DNA of 64,000 bases from Anaerolinea sp. Its GTDB lineage: Bacteria; Chloroflexota; Anaerolineae; Anaerolineales; Anaerolineaceae. Below are positions 16,933-25,298 of this stretch, piece after piece (position 1 is the first letter of the stretch; each line of letters opens with the position of its first letter). The notes under the pieces were generated by a model. It was not told where the DNA came from. It was given only the letters and a program-made list of their open reading frames with translations, and made no database searches. The translations under genes and the position numbers were made by a program. The stretch covers positions 13,337 to 77,336 of the forward strand of contig JARKOV010000058.1 of NCBI GenBank assembly GCA_029975965.1, given 5' to 3'.

Positions 16933-17580
16933 CTACGGAAAATCCAACAACCCCTTTTGCACCGCCAGCGAGACGGCGTGGGCGCGGTCTTCGGCGCCCA
17001 GCTTTTCATAGATGTGCAGCAGGTGCGACTTGACCGTGGCTTCGCTGATGTGTAGATTGCGCCCAATCTCCTTGTTGCTTGCCCCTTTTGCCACCCAATG
17101 GAGCACGTCCAGCTCGCGCGGGCTGAGCTGGTCTTGCGCCGGGGCGCGCAACTGGCTCATCAGGCGCGTCGCCACCGCCGGGGAAAGGTACGACTGACCC
17201 TGCGCCGTGGCGCGGATGGCGCGGAAAAGCTCTTCGCGCGGTGCATCCTTAAGGATGTAGCCGGTCGCCCCTGCCTCGATGGCCTTGAGGATCTCCGCGT
17301 CGGTGTCATAGGTGGTCAGCACCAGCACGCGCACCTGCGCCCTTCCGGCGTGGATGCGCTCGATGGCCGCCGTGCCGTCCAGCACCGGCATGCGCAGGTC
17401 CATCAACACCACGTCCGGGGCGAGCTGCTCGGCCAGGCGCACCCCCTGCTCGCCGTCACCCGCTTCACCCACCACGCTGAAGTCCGCCTGCCCGGAGAGC
17501 ATCCCGCGCAGCCCATCGCGCACCACCGGATGGTCGTCCACGATCAAGATTCGCACCGACGGGTGCCCTGACTGGCTCAT
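16933..17580 (-). CDS. NarL/FixJ-family response regulator
   Basis: 215 residues. The receiver has the acidic pair in VRILIVDDHPVVRDGL, the phospho-acceptor Asp in PDVVLMDLRMPVLDG, the Thr in VLVLTTYD and the Lys in GYILKDAPREEL. The C-terminal LuxR helix-turn-helix is LSPRELDVLHWVAKGASNKEIGR with ISEATVKSHLLHIYEKL. All catalytic residues are intact. It overlaps the histidine kinase gene by four bases, so the two are translationally coupled partners. The probable target is the ABC exporter operon just upstream. Confidence 0.93.
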   Translation of the reverse strand: MSQSGHPSVRILIVDDHPVVRDGLRGMLSGQADFSVVGEAGDGEQGVRLAEQLAPDVVLMDLRMPVLDGTAAIERIHAGRAQVRVLVLTTYDTDAEILKAIEAGATGYILKDAPREELFRAIRATAQGQSYLSPAVATRLMSQLRAPAQDQLSPRELDVLHWVAKGASNKEIGRNLHISEATVKSHLLHIYEKLGAEDRAHAVSLAVQKGLLDFP

Positions 17581-18866
17581 TTTGCCTTCTCCCTGGCGGG
17601 CTCGACGCCGCCGATTTCCAACGGCAGATGGATTGCAAGCGTGGTCCCACCGCCCGGCTCGCTTTCCACCTGGAAGCTGCCGCCCAACTCACGGGCCCGT
17701 TCGCGCAGCGAGTACAGCCCATAGCCGCCGCTTTGCGCGTCGGCTCCGCTCAGCCGCGAAGGATCGAACCCGGCCCCATCGTCCTGCACATCCAGGGCGA
17801 CCTCATCCTCCATGTAGGTGAGGGTCAGGTTGACCTTTCGCGCCGAGGCGTGTTTGCGAACGTTGGCCAGCCCTTCTTGCGCCGCGCGCAGCAAGGTCAC
17901 TTCCACCGCAGGGGGCAGCGAACGCTCCTCACCGGTCGCTTCAAATTCAGCCTGGGTGCCGCTTTCCTCCGCCCAGCGGCGGGTGATGCGCCCCAGCGCG
18001 CGCGGCAACGGCTCGCGCTCGCCGACCTCGGGCTGCAACGCCCAGACGAAGCGCCGCGCTTCAGCCAGCCCTTCTCGCGCCGCGCGGCGGGCCGAATCGA
18101 TGTGCGCCCCCGCCGCGTTTGCGTCGCCTGCCAGCGACTGTTCCGCCGCCTCCAGGTGCATGACGATGCTGGTCAGGTCCTGGGCCAGCGTGTCGTGAAT
18201 GGCGGCTGCCAGGCGCTGGCGCTCTTCCAGCATGCCGGCCTGCCGCTCGCTTTTGGCCAGCTCGCTGCGGGTGAACTGCAACTGGCCGATCATCCGCTCG
18301 CGCTCGCGGGTTTGCTGGATGATCGCGCTGATCCACAATCCCAGGAGAATCGCGCCGAGGCTGTAGATGGCGATCCAGGAATATCGGCCCAGGTTAGCCC
18401 AGGTCAACCCGATCGGCAGCACCATGCGCAGCAGCATCACCACCGGAAGAAAAATCACCAGCGGGATCGAAAAGCGCGTGGGCAACACGCCAAAGATCAC
18501 GCCGAACATGCTGAACAGCAGCACGATGTAGGTGGGGTGCAGCCAGCTAAGGCCAAAGCTCAGCAAAATCGCCCCCACGAAGGAGAGCGCCTTCCAACCC
18601 GACCGCTTGAGCCACAGGTCGTAGCGCACCACGGTGAACCAGTACCACCCTCCCCACAGCAGCGAACCGGCCAGGCAGGCCAGCCGCAACGGCCAGGCGA
18701 GTGGCGATGGAAGAACTCGCCTGGGCCAATCGGATGGGATATCCACCATGACCAGCACGGTCACCACGAGCAGCGTCGCGAAGGAGAGCGTGTTCCAGAA
18801 GAGAATCCAGCGCCGCATCAGCGGGGTCATGACGAAATCCAGGCTTTGTGCTCGGGGCGGATTCAT
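17577..18866 (-). CDS. NarL-type sensor histidine kinase (HisKA_3)
   Basis: 429 residues. About six membrane helices lie in the first 180 residues with little extracellular sequence, as in intramembrane-sensing kinases of the DesK/LiaS type. A coiled coil precedes the dimerisation box AAIHDTLAQDLTSIVMH with the phospho-acceptor His, and the ATPase domain has EGLANVRKHA (N box), DDGAGFD (G1) and GYGLYSLRERARELGG (G2). The start at 18866 has TGAGGA seven bases upstream; the frame is open above it through palindrome B copy 3 but without family similarity. It lies between the ABC permease and the response regulator, all co-directional. Confidence 0.92.
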   Translation of the reverse strand: MNPPRAQSLDFVMTPLMRRWILFWNTLSFATLLVVTVLVMVDIPSDWPRRVLPSPLAWPLRLACLAGSLLWGGWYWFTVVRYDLWLKRSGWKALSFVGAILLSFGLSWLHPTYIVLLFSMFGVIFGVLPTRFSIPLVIFLPVVMLLRMVLPIGLTWANLGRYSWIAIYSLGAILLGLWISAIIQQTRERERMIGQLQFTRSELAKSERQAGMLEERQRLAAAIHDTLAQDLTSIVMHLEAAEQSLAGDANAAGAHIDSARRAAREGLAEARRFVWALQPEVGEREPLPRALGRITRRWAEESGTQAEFEATGEERSLPPAVEVTLLRAAQEGLANVRKHASARKVNLTLTYMEDEVALDVQDDGAGFDPSRLSGADAQSGGYGLYSLRERARELGGSFQVESEPGGGTTLAIHLPLEIGGVEPAREKAK

Positions 18867-18900
18867 CGCAAATTCCTCATTCAGGAGAGTGTGTTTCAAA

Positions 18901-18941
18901 TTTTCTGTAAAATGTGGGCATTGCCCACATTTTACAGAAAA
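18901..18941. repeat. Intergenic palindrome B, copy 3
   Basis: Perfect arms CTGTAAAATGTGGG (18905-18918) and CCCACATTTTACAG (18924-18937) around CATTG, extended by TTTT/AAAA. The flanks GTGTTTCAAA and ATTGCACAATTC match the family's outer sequence. It is 34 bp upstream of the kinase start and 49 bp downstream of the ABC permease stop. Confidence 0.88.
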
Positions 18942-18989
18942 TAGATTGCACAATTCACCTCTATTCTACAAGGAATCGCCCTTCCCGGC

Positions 18990-19730
18990 TCACTCCCAGC
19001 GGAAAAAGCGCACGCTCAGCACCGTGCACACCACCAGGATCGTTCCCAGCACGGCCGTGGCGGTCAGGTCGAAGCGCCCGTCGAGGTAAGCGCTTTTGAC
19101 CAGGTCCACCGCGTAGGTCAGCGGGAGAAACCGCGAGAGTTTTTGCATGGCGTCCGGCAGGAGCGCCAGCGGCATCGTCCCGCCCGAGATGAACATCATC
19201 GGGAAGAACACCGCCATGAAAACCGCGCGAGCCGTGTTCACGTTGCGGAAGAAGTTGGCCGCCAGCATAGTCAGCGCATACAGGCTCAGGCAGCACAGCA
19301 GGAATGCGCCGGTCACCGCCAGGCCATTGACCGGCAGCATCGCGCCAAAGGCCAGCGCACCGGTCACCACCAGCAAGACGGCGCTCAAAGCGGTGGTCAG
19401 CAAGCCGACCGTCACCTGCGAGCCGATCACGGCCAGCGGGTGCAGCGGGCTGGCGCGCAGCCGGCGCAGCACGCCCATCTGGCGCCGCGCGGCCATCTCC
19501 AGCGGCAGGTTCATGAACACGGCCGAGCCGATCACCAGCGCGGCGATGTATCCCGGCACCATCACATCCGCCGAGCCGCGCCCGCCGTAGAACGGGGTGG
19601 GCTCGTTGCCGAACATGCCACCGAAGACCAACACGTTCATGACGGGAAAGGCAAAGGTGAAGAAAATCACGATCAGGCTGCGCACAAACAGCTTAAAATC
19701 GATCCAGGTCAGTTTCATCCAGGCGTTCAT
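18990..19730 (-). CDS. ABC-2 type exporter permease
   Basis: 246 residues with six hydrophobic segments. The N-terminus MNAWMKLTWIDFKLFVRSL leads into helix 1, and the middle loop AARRQMGVLRRLRASPL is the conserved coupling-helix region of DrrB/ABC2_membrane exporters; the end LPLTYAVDLVKSAYLDG is also typical. GGAGG precedes the ATG. It follows the ATPase gene by 24 bp and forms the exporter with it. Cargo is probably a drug, lipid or peptide; the flanking two-component system suggests cell-envelope stress control. Confidence 0.88.
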   Translation of the reverse strand: MNAWMKLTWIDFKLFVRSLIVIFFTFAFPVMNVLVFGGMFGNEPTPFYGGRGSADVMVPGYIAALVIGSAVFMNLPLEMAARRQMGVLRRLRASPLHPLAVIGSQVTVGLLTTALSAVLLVVTGALAFGAMLPVNGLAVTGAFLLCCLSLYALTMLAANFFRNVNTARAVFMAVFFPMMFISGGTMPLALLPDAMQKLSRFLPLTYAVDLVKSAYLDGRFDLTATAVLGTILVVCTVLSVRFFRWE

Positions 19731-19754
19731 CGGTAACCTCCATTAAAAGGACGC

Positions 19755-20669
19755 TCAGTCGTTGGCGCGAATGGCGCGCCCGGTCATTTTCAGGAACACG
19801 TCTTCCAGCGTGACCGGCTCGCTGTGCAGGTCGGGCGGATTGTAGCCCATCTCGTGCAGCGCGGCCGCCACGTTGAGCAGCAGGGCACCCCTGCCACTGA
19901 TCACCACGTCGCCGTTCTGGCGCTCCACCGACTGCACGCCTTCCAGCCGCGCAAGGCCCGACCAATCGCGGTGACCGGCGTCGGCGAAGCGCAGGCGCGT
20001 CTCGGCGTTCAGGCCGCGGATCAGCGTATCTGGGCTGTCGAGAGCCACCAGCCGTCCGTGGTCGATGATCGCCACCCGGTCGCACAGGCGCTCGGCCTCG
20101 TCCATGAAGTGGGTCACCAGCAGCACCGTCTTGCCCTCTTCGCGAAGCCGTTCGACCAGGTCCCAGGTGGCGCGCCGCGCCTGCGGGTCGAGGCCGGTGG
20201 TCAGCTCATCGAGGATGACCAGCTCGGGGTTGTTGACCAGCGCCAGCGCGACGAACAGGCGCTGCTTCTGCCCACCGGAGAGGGTATGGAAGCGCGCCCC
20301 GGCTTTTTCAGCCAGTCCCCAGGCTTCCAACAGGCTGTGCCAGTTCGCCGGGTTGGGGTACAGCGCGGCGAACAGGTCCAACGCCTCCCAAACCAGCAGG
20401 TCGTCTGGTAGAGCCGCTTGCTGCAGTTGCACGCCGATCAGGCGGCGCAGCTTGCGCTCTTCGCGCTGCGGGTCCAACCCCAACACGCGCAGCGTGCCGC
20501 CGTCCGCGCGGCGCAGACCCGCCAGGCTCTCCACCGTGGTGGTCTTGCCCGCGCCGTTCGGCCCGACAATGCCAAAAATCTCGCCGCGCCGCACGCTGAA
20601 CGACAGGTCGTCGACGGCGACCAGCTTGCCATAACGTTTTTGCAGATTCTCGACGGTAATAATGTCCAT
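19755..20669 (-). CDS. ABC exporter ATP-binding protein (DrrA-like)
   Basis: 304 residues. Walker A GPNGAGKTTT, Q-loop GVQLQQAALPDDLLVWE, signature LSGGQKQRLFVALALV, Walker B PELVILDELTTGLDP (Glu then Leu in place of the usual Pro) and switch His LLVTHFMDEAERLCD. The C-terminal 80 residues match the accessory domain of DrrA-type ATPases. The ATG at 20669 follows AAGGTG; the frame continues upstream through the 35-bp repeat array but has no family similarity there. It supplies energy to the permease encoded next. Confidence 0.9.
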   Translation of the reverse strand: MDIITVENLQKRYGKLVAVDDLSFSVRRGEIFGIVGPNGAGKTTTVESLAGLRRADGGTLRVLGLDPQREERKLRRLIGVQLQQAALPDDLLVWEALDLFAALYPNPANWHSLLEAWGLAEKAGARFHTLSGGQKQRLFVALALVNNPELVILDELTTGLDPQARRATWDLVERLREEGKTVLLVTHFMDEAERLCDRVAIIDHGRLVALDSPDTLIRGLNAETRLRFADAGHRDWSGLARLEGVQSVERQNGDVVISGRGALLLNVAAALHEMGYNPPDLHSEPVTLEDVFLKMTGRAIRAND

Positions 20670-20831
20670 CACACACCTTGCCCTTTCTTGCACCGAGTAT
20701 AGCGAGCGGCGGGTGCGGGCGAAACGAACGACCGGGTAGTTTTCGACCCTCTGGGTGGTGGAAAGCGGCATCCACCGTTCGGTGGATGCCGCGGGTTGGC
20801 GAAGATGCGTCGGGAGGAGTCGCAAGATTCG

Positions 20832-20980
20832 GGAGGAGAAAGACCCCTCCCAACCTCCCCTGAAGGGGAGGAGAAAGACCCCTCCCAACCTCCCCTGAAG
20901 GGGAGGAGAAAGACCCCAACCGACTTCTCCTGAAGGGGAGGTGAAGGACCCCAACCGACCTCCCTTGAAGGGGAGGGACA
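20832..20980. repeat. Tandem array of 35-bp units (four full plus partial)
   Basis: Unit starts at 20832, 20867, 20902, 20937 and 20972, exactly 35 bp apart. The first two units are almost identical; the third and fourth drift together. At each junction CCTCCCCTGAAGGGGAGG can form an eight-base-pair hairpin. The array occupies most of the 468-bp gap between the ABC ATPase and the MBL gene; the period is not a multiple of three, so it is not coding. A lone copy is at 16812. Confidence 0.9.
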
Positions 20981-21137
20981 CGATTCGGGCGGAGGTAAAC
21001 ACCGGGCTCAGACCCAAAGTTCGCGGGGTTTCGCCGCCGAAACACGCCAGGCGGACACACGGGTCTGCCCCACGGCGTCTTTCTTTGCGCCCGGGTGTCC
21101 GGGTGGTTGGTGGATCGCTGGCGTATTCCCAATCCCT

Positions 21138-22001
21138 TTACCACAACGGTGTCGCCCGCCAGGGCGAAAGCTCCCGGTACGTCACGCCATGCTCCGTAGC
21201 CCAGTTTTGCAGCGAGCGCAGCGCCCGGTCGACGTTGTCCAGCCAGGGCGGCATCCGGCGCAGCGGCTCTTCCAGCGGGCGGAAGAAATCGTCGTGATGG
21301 AGAGGGTAAACCACGCGAGCCCCGGTGACCCCCGCGAGCGCATCGAAATACGCCCGGCGGTAGCTCTCTGGATGGCTGCCGAGCATCCCCAGCGCGAGAA
21401 ACGCCGCGTCCGCCCGTACCTCGTCGAGCGCGCCGGGAATAAACCCGGCACTCGTCTGCACCAACAGGCTGCCGCCCGGGTGCTCCACGTGGATGGTGAA
21501 GCACCCCCCGTCTTTGAGCTCCCAGCTGCGCGCCGGCAGGGCAAGCGGCCTGGCGATCTCGCCTGCCGCCGCATTGGGCTGCACGTGAGCGGAGGGCAAC
21601 AGGCGCACGCGGAACGCGCCAAAGCGCAACACCTCGCCCGGCTGTGCCACCAGCCACCGGGAGTCTGGCAGGCTCCAGCCGCGCGCCAGGTTGGCCGTCG
21701 ATGCGGAGCCCACCAGCAGCGCGCCGGTGCGGCGCGCCACCTCGGGCGCGTCGAGGGCGTGGTCGTAATGCGAGTGTCCCACCAGCAGCGCGTCCAGCCG
21801 CTGGATGCCCGCGCGCGCCAGCCCACGCGCAATGCGCTCCGGCTGCGGGGCCAGCCTGCCGAGCGCCACGTGCGCCAGCGAGGGCCGGCTGAAAAAACCG
21901 TCGGTCAACAGGCATGTCTGACCGTCCTCGATCAACAGGCTGGTCACGCCGAGGAAGGTCACCCTCACTTTGCCGGGAAATTCGCCGCCTTGAGGCTCCA
22001 T
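21138..22001 (-). CDS. MBL-fold metallohydrolase
   Basis: 287 residues. The metallo-beta-lactamase zinc motif is VGHSHYDHALD (HxHxDH), followed by PSAHVQPN (third His) and GMLGSHPESY, with a terminal PLHHDDFF His. This pattern fits UlaG-like or RomA-like phospholipase-type members. The substrate is unknown. ATG 22001 is preferred over a TTG two codons upstream because TACACT (22008-22013) lies six bases before it, implying leaderless translation. It is divergent from zur, and the 97 bp between the starts includes the Zur box, so zinc control of this predicted zinc enzyme is possible. Confidence 0.8.
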   Translation of the reverse strand: MEPQGGEFPGKVRVTFLGVTSLLIEDGQTCLLTDGFFSRPSLAHVALGRLAPQPERIARGLARAGIQRLDALLVGHSHYDHALDAPEVARRTGALLVGSASTANLARGWSLPDSRWLVAQPGEVLRFGAFRVRLLPSAHVQPNAAAGEIARPLALPARSWELKDGGCFTIHVEHPGGSLLVQTSAGFIPGALDEVRADAAFLALGMLGSHPESYRRAYFDALAGVTGARVVYPLHHDDFFRPLEEPLRRMPPWLDNVDRALRSLQNWATEHGVTYRELSPWRATPLW

Positions 22002-22038
22002 AGGCAAAGTGTATCATGCCGGATGGGGAACTGGTTCC

Positions 22039-22067
22039 TTGACAGGTGAGCTTTTTAATATGATAAT
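22039..22067 (+). promoter_or_regulatory. Promoter of the zur-znuACB operon
   Basis: TTGACA (22039-22044), 17 bp, GATAAT (22062-22067). The -10 lies inside the Zur box, so bound repressor would block polymerase. Confidence 0.8.
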
Positions 22068-22084
22068 GAAAATCATTTTCATTA
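22061..22084. promoter_or_regulatory. Zur/Fur-family operator
   Basis: TAATGAAAATCATTTTCATTA (22064-22084) is a perfect 10-1-10 palindrome. It matches the TGAAAATNATTTTCA-type Zur box known from mycobacteria and streptomycetes. It also scores 17 of 19 against the classical Fur box. It overlaps the -10 of the operon and lies 15 bp before the zur ATG. Confidence 0.88.
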
Positions 22085-22098
22085 AGAGAGTGGATGCC

Positions 22099-22575
22099 AT
22101 GCCACCTGCCACCCGCGAGAACATCGCCAGCCAATGGCTGGAACAATTGCAAGCCAGCGGTTACCGCCGCAGCGAGCGCTGCGAGGTGATCGTGCGCGTG
22201 TTGCTATCCAGCCAGCGCGCCCTCGACCCTGTCGAGATTTTCGACGCCGCGCGCGCCGAAATCCCCGGCCTGGGGCTGGTCACCGTCTATCGCACCCTCC
22301 AGAAACTGGAGGAGCTCGGCCTGATCCAGCGCCTGCACCACGACGAGAGCTGCCGGCGCGTGCTGCCCGCCACGCAAGGTCACCAGCATTTTTTGGTTTG
22401 CTCCGCCTGCGGCGTGGTCCAGCCATTCGGCGGCGACGACCTCGCCGACCTGTTTGAGCGCATCGGCAACCAGACCGGCTTCGCAATCCGCGACCACTGG
22501 TTGCAGCTCTTCGGGTTGTGCCCCGCCTGCCGCTCAGGTGGAGACGTCGCCCCCATCGATGGCGTCACGGGGTAG
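22099..22575 (+). CDS. zur: Fur-family metalloregulator, probably Zur
   Basis: 158 residues. The winged helix covers ASQWLEQLQASGYRRSERCEVIVRVLL and LGLVTVYRTLQKLEELGLIQRLH, including the family's TVYRTLxxLxxxGLI. The metal sites are represented by GHQHFLVCSACG and LFGLCPAC, giving the two CxxC pairs of the structural zinc site. The start at 22099 fits the family length. The gene heads an operon with a zinc-type ABC importer and carries a Zur-like operator across its promoter, so it is assigned as an autoregulated zinc repressor rather than an iron regulator. znuA starts 23 bp after its stop. Confidence 0.88.
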   Translation: MPPATRENIASQWLEQLQASGYRRSERCEVIVRVLLSSQRALDPVEIFDAARAEIPGLGLVTVYRTLQKLEELGLIQRLHHDESCRRVLPATQGHQHFLVCSACGVVQPFGGDDLADLFERIGNQTGFAIRDHWLQLFGLCPACRSGGDVAPIDGVTG

Positions 22576-22598
22576 CCGCACTGTATACCGGAGTCCAG

Positions 22599-23519
22599 GT
22601 GAAAAAGACACACTTGCTCGTCCTCATTTTGCTGGTGACCTTGCCACTCGCCGCCTGCCAGCCCGCTCAGCCGGCGCCTGAAGATGGAACCCTGAAGGTG
22701 CTGGCGGTCGAATCGTTCCTGGCGGACCTCACCCGCCAGGTTGCCGGCGAGCGCCTGACCGTCGACACGCTCATCCCCGCCGGGCTTGACCCACACGCTT
22801 TCGAGCCGGCCCCGCAAGACGTGGCGCGCATCGCCTCCAGCCAGGTGCTGGTGGTCAACGGCGCCGGCCTGGAGGAGTGGCTCGACGAGGTGCTGCAGAA
22901 CGCCGGCGGAGAGCGGTTGGTGATCGAAGCCTCCGCGGGGGTGCCTGTGCGCGTGACCAGCGCCGATGAGGCGGGCGCGCACGCCGGCGAGGTGGACCCG
23001 CATCTCTGGCTGGACCCGCAAAACGCCGCGCTGTACGTCGAGAACATCCGCGACGGCCTGATTCGCGCCGACCCGCAGGGAGAGGCGGTCTACGCCCAGA
23101 ACGCCGCCGCCTACCTCGACCAGCTCGCCGGGCTGGACGCCTGGATCCAGGCGCAGGTGGCGCAAATCCCACCCGAGCGACGCCTGCTGGTCACCAACCA
23201 CGAGAGCTTTGGCTATTTCGCAACCCGTTACGGCTTCACCCTGGTTGGAGCGGTCATCCCCAGCGCCAGCAGCAGCGCCTCGCCTTCCGCACAGCAACTG
23301 GCCGGGCTGGTCGACCAGATCCGCCAGAGCGGGGCCCCGGCCATTTTCCTGGAGACTGGCACCAACTCGCAGCTCGCCGAGCAGGTGGCTCGCGAGACCG
23401 GCGCGAAGGTGGTCACCGGCCTGTTCACCCACTCGATCACCGAGCCCGGCGGACCGGCGCCGTCTTACCTGGCGATGATGCGCTATAATGTGACAGCCAT
23501 CGTGGAGGCATTGAAGTGA
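22599..23519 (+). CDS. znuA: Zinc/manganese ABC importer substrate-binding lipoprotein
   Basis: 306 residues from a GTG start with GGAG upstream. The lipobox is LAAC near residue 20. Ligand-type residues of the cluster 9 (ZnuA/TroA) fold are visible: His in GLDPHAFEP, His in DPHLWLDP, His in TNHESFGYF and an acidic ETGTNSQLAEQ near the end. The long His-rich loop found in many ZnuA proteins is absent; only AHAGEVDPH remains. It captures Zn2+ (or Mn2+) outside the membrane for the ZnuCB transporter encoded next. Confidence 0.88.
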   Translation: MKKTHLLVLILLVTLPLAACQPAQPAPEDGTLKVLAVESFLADLTRQVAGERLTVDTLIPAGLDPHAFEPAPQDVARIASSQVLVVNGAGLEEWLDEVLQNAGGERLVIEASAGVPVRVTSADEAGAHAGEVDPHLWLDPQNAALYVENIRDGLIRADPQGEAVYAQNAAAYLDQLAGLDAWIQAQVAQIPPERRLLVTNHESFGYFATRYGFTLVGAVIPSASSSASPSAQQLAGLVDQIRQSGAPAIFLETGTNSQLAEQVARETGAKVVTGLFTHSITEPGGPAPSYLAMMRYNVTAIVEALK

Positions 23520-23550
23520 ACGCCCGCCGCCGCTCGCACCTTCTACCCCT

Positions 23551-24387
23551 ATGAACGCACACATTTTTCCTGCCCAAGACCCCGCCCGCCTCGACCTGGA
23601 AGGCGTCAGCACCGGTTATAACGGCCAGATGGTGCTGCAAAACCTGACCTTCCAGGTGCCGCACGGGCAGCGGATCGCCGTGGTGGGACCCAACGGGGCG
23701 GGTAAATCCACCCTGTTCAAGGCGCTGGTCGGCCTGTTACCGGTGCGCGCGGGCAGCATTCACATCCACGGGCGACCCCTCGGCCACCACCAGGACTGTG
23801 TCGCGTACGTCCCGCAGCGGGGCGAGGTCGATTGGCGTTTCCCGGTCACGGTCGAGGACGTGGTGATGATGGGTCGCTTTGGGCGAACCGGCTGGCTGCG
23901 CCGCCCTTCCAGCCAGGACCGCGCCATCGTCCGGCGCAGCCTGGAGCAGATGGGCATCGCCCACCTCGCCCGCCAGCCGATCGGCGACCTGTCGGGGGGG
24001 CAGCAACAACGCGCCTTCCTGGCCCGCGCTCTCGCCCAGCAGCCGCAGATCCTGCTGATGGACGAGCCCTTCACCGGCGGTGATATCACCACCCAGGAAG
24101 CCCCCCTCGACCTGCTCGTCCAGGTGCGCAGCGAATCGGTCACGGTGCTGTTCTCGACCCACGACCTGAACATGGCTGCACAGCGCTTCGACGCGATTCT
24201 CCTGCTCAACCGCCGCCTGATCGCCTACGGCAAACCCGAGCAGGTATTTCGCGCCGAGAACATCCGCGCCGCGTTTGGCGGTCAGGCGCTGACCATCGAT
24301 GGGGTGATCGTCGTCGACCAGTGCTGCCCCGGCGACGAGGAGCACGCCCACGCCCACGCTCACGAACACGGCGAAGGTGCGCCTTGA
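23551..24387 (+). CDS. znuC: Zinc/manganese ABC importer ATPase with His-rich tail
   Basis: 278 residues. Walker A GPNGAGKST, Q-loop YVPQRGEVDWRFP (the RxxxDWxFP pattern of the Mn/Zn group), signature DLSGGQQQRAFLARAL, Walker B ILLMDEPFTGGD and switch His FSTHDL. The final 20 residues are unusual: CC followed by an acidic turn and HAHAHAHEH, a likely metal-binding tail on the cytoplasmic side. The ATG has only weak upstream complementarity to 16S RNA. Its stop overlaps the znuB start by four bases. Confidence 0.9.
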   Translation: MNAHIFPAQDPARLDLEGVSTGYNGQMVLQNLTFQVPHGQRIAVVGPNGAGKSTLFKALVGLLPVRAGSIHIHGRPLGHHQDCVAYVPQRGEVDWRFPVTVEDVVMMGRFGRTGWLRRPSSQDRAIVRRSLEQMGIAHLARQPIGDLSGGQQQRAFLARALAQQPQILLMDEPFTGGDITTQEAPLDLLVQVRSESVTVLFSTHDLNMAAQRFDAILLLNRRLIAYGKPEQVFRAENIRAAFGGQALTIDGVIVVDQCCPGDEEHAHAHAHEHGEGAP

Positions 24388-25217
24388 TCGCCTGGCTGCT
24401 CGACCCTCTCGGTTATGCGTTTATCCAGCGTGGGCTGCTGGCCGCCCTGCTGGTCGGCGTGGTGTGCGCTGTGATCGGCTGCTTCGTCGTGCTGCGCTCG
24501 ATGGCCTACCTCGGCGACGCGCTCGCCCACGCCATCCTGCCGGGGGTGGCGGTGGCCTACCTGCTCGGCGGCAGCCTCACCCTGGGCGCTCTGGTCGCGG
24601 CGGTGCTGGTCGCCCTCGGCATCGGGGCGCTGTCTCGCCAGGGCACGATCAAAGAAGACACCGCCATCGGCATCCTCTTTGCGGCGGCGCTGTCGCTGGG
24701 GGTGGCGCTCATCTCCTCGATCCGCTCCTATGCCGTCGACCTGAGCCACATCCTGTTCGGCAACGTGCTCGGCGTCAGCCAGAACGACCTGTGGATCACC
24801 GCCGGGCTGGGCGCCTTGATCCTGGCGGTGGTGATCGCGCTCTACAAGCCGTTCATGGTCATCTCGTTCGACCCGGTGCTGGCCGCCACGCTGCGCCTGC
24901 CGCGCGAGCTGCTGCGCAACCTGCTGCTCGTTCTGCTCGCTCTGACCATCGTCGTCTCGCTGCAGACGGTCGGGGTGGGGCTGGTGGCGGCCATGCTGGT
25001 CACTCCGGCCGCCACGGCCTACCTGCTGGCGCGCCGCCTGCCCGCCATGATGGCCCTCGCCGCGCTGTTCGGCGCCCTCTCCAGCGTGATCGGCATGTAT
25101 GCCAGTTATTACCTCAACGTGGCTTCCGGGGCGGCGATTGTGCTCGTCGCCACGGCTTTTTTCCTGCTGGCATTCTTCTTTGCTCCGCGCAAAGGGCTGG
25201 TTTGGGCCAGGCGGTAG
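24384..25217 (+). CDS. znuB: Zinc/manganese ABC importer permease
   Basis: 277 residues, about eight to nine membrane helices, ABC_3 family. Recognisable segments are RGLLAALLVGVVCAVIGCF with LRSMAYLGDALAHAILPGVA near the N-terminus, and VGVGLVAAMLVTPAATAYLL, which contains the family's conserved GxxLVxAxLVxPAATA element. The start is taken as the TTG that overlaps the znuC stop (TTGA); it gives the normal N-terminus. It forms the membrane channel for the metal delivered by ZnuA. Confidence 0.9.
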   Translation: MIAWLLDPLGYAFIQRGLLAALLVGVVCAVIGCFVVLRSMAYLGDALAHAILPGVAVAYLLGGSLTLGALVAAVLVALGIGALSRQGTIKEDTAIGILFAAALSLGVALISSIRSYAVDLSHILFGNVLGVSQNDLWITAGLGALILAVVIALYKPFMVISFDPVLAATLRLPRELLRNLLLVLLALTIVVSLQTVGVGLVAAMLVTPAATAYLLARRLPAMMALAALFGALSSVIGMYASYYLNVASGAAIVLVATAFFLLAFFFAPRKGLVWARR

Positions 25218-25298
25218 GGATACTCCTCCCTACAATCAGCTTGCAGCAACCTCGCCGTAGCCGTCGAGCGCTGGCACCTGTACTATAATTAACCCCGC

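Noticed and set aside
18901..18941. Palindrome B as an ordinary terminator
   Set aside because: T/A runs flank some copies, but copies 1 and 7 lie between divergent genes where no transcript ends, and arm covariation goes beyond what a terminator needs.
20832..20980. Coding repeat (open frame through the 35-bp array)
   Set aside because: The period is not a multiple of three, so each unit would be read in a different frame.
22061..22084. Iron Fur box controlling an iron transporter
   Set aside because: It scores well as a Fur box, but the downstream importer is of the Zn/Mn type and the dyad fits the Zur consensus of actinobacteria at least as well.
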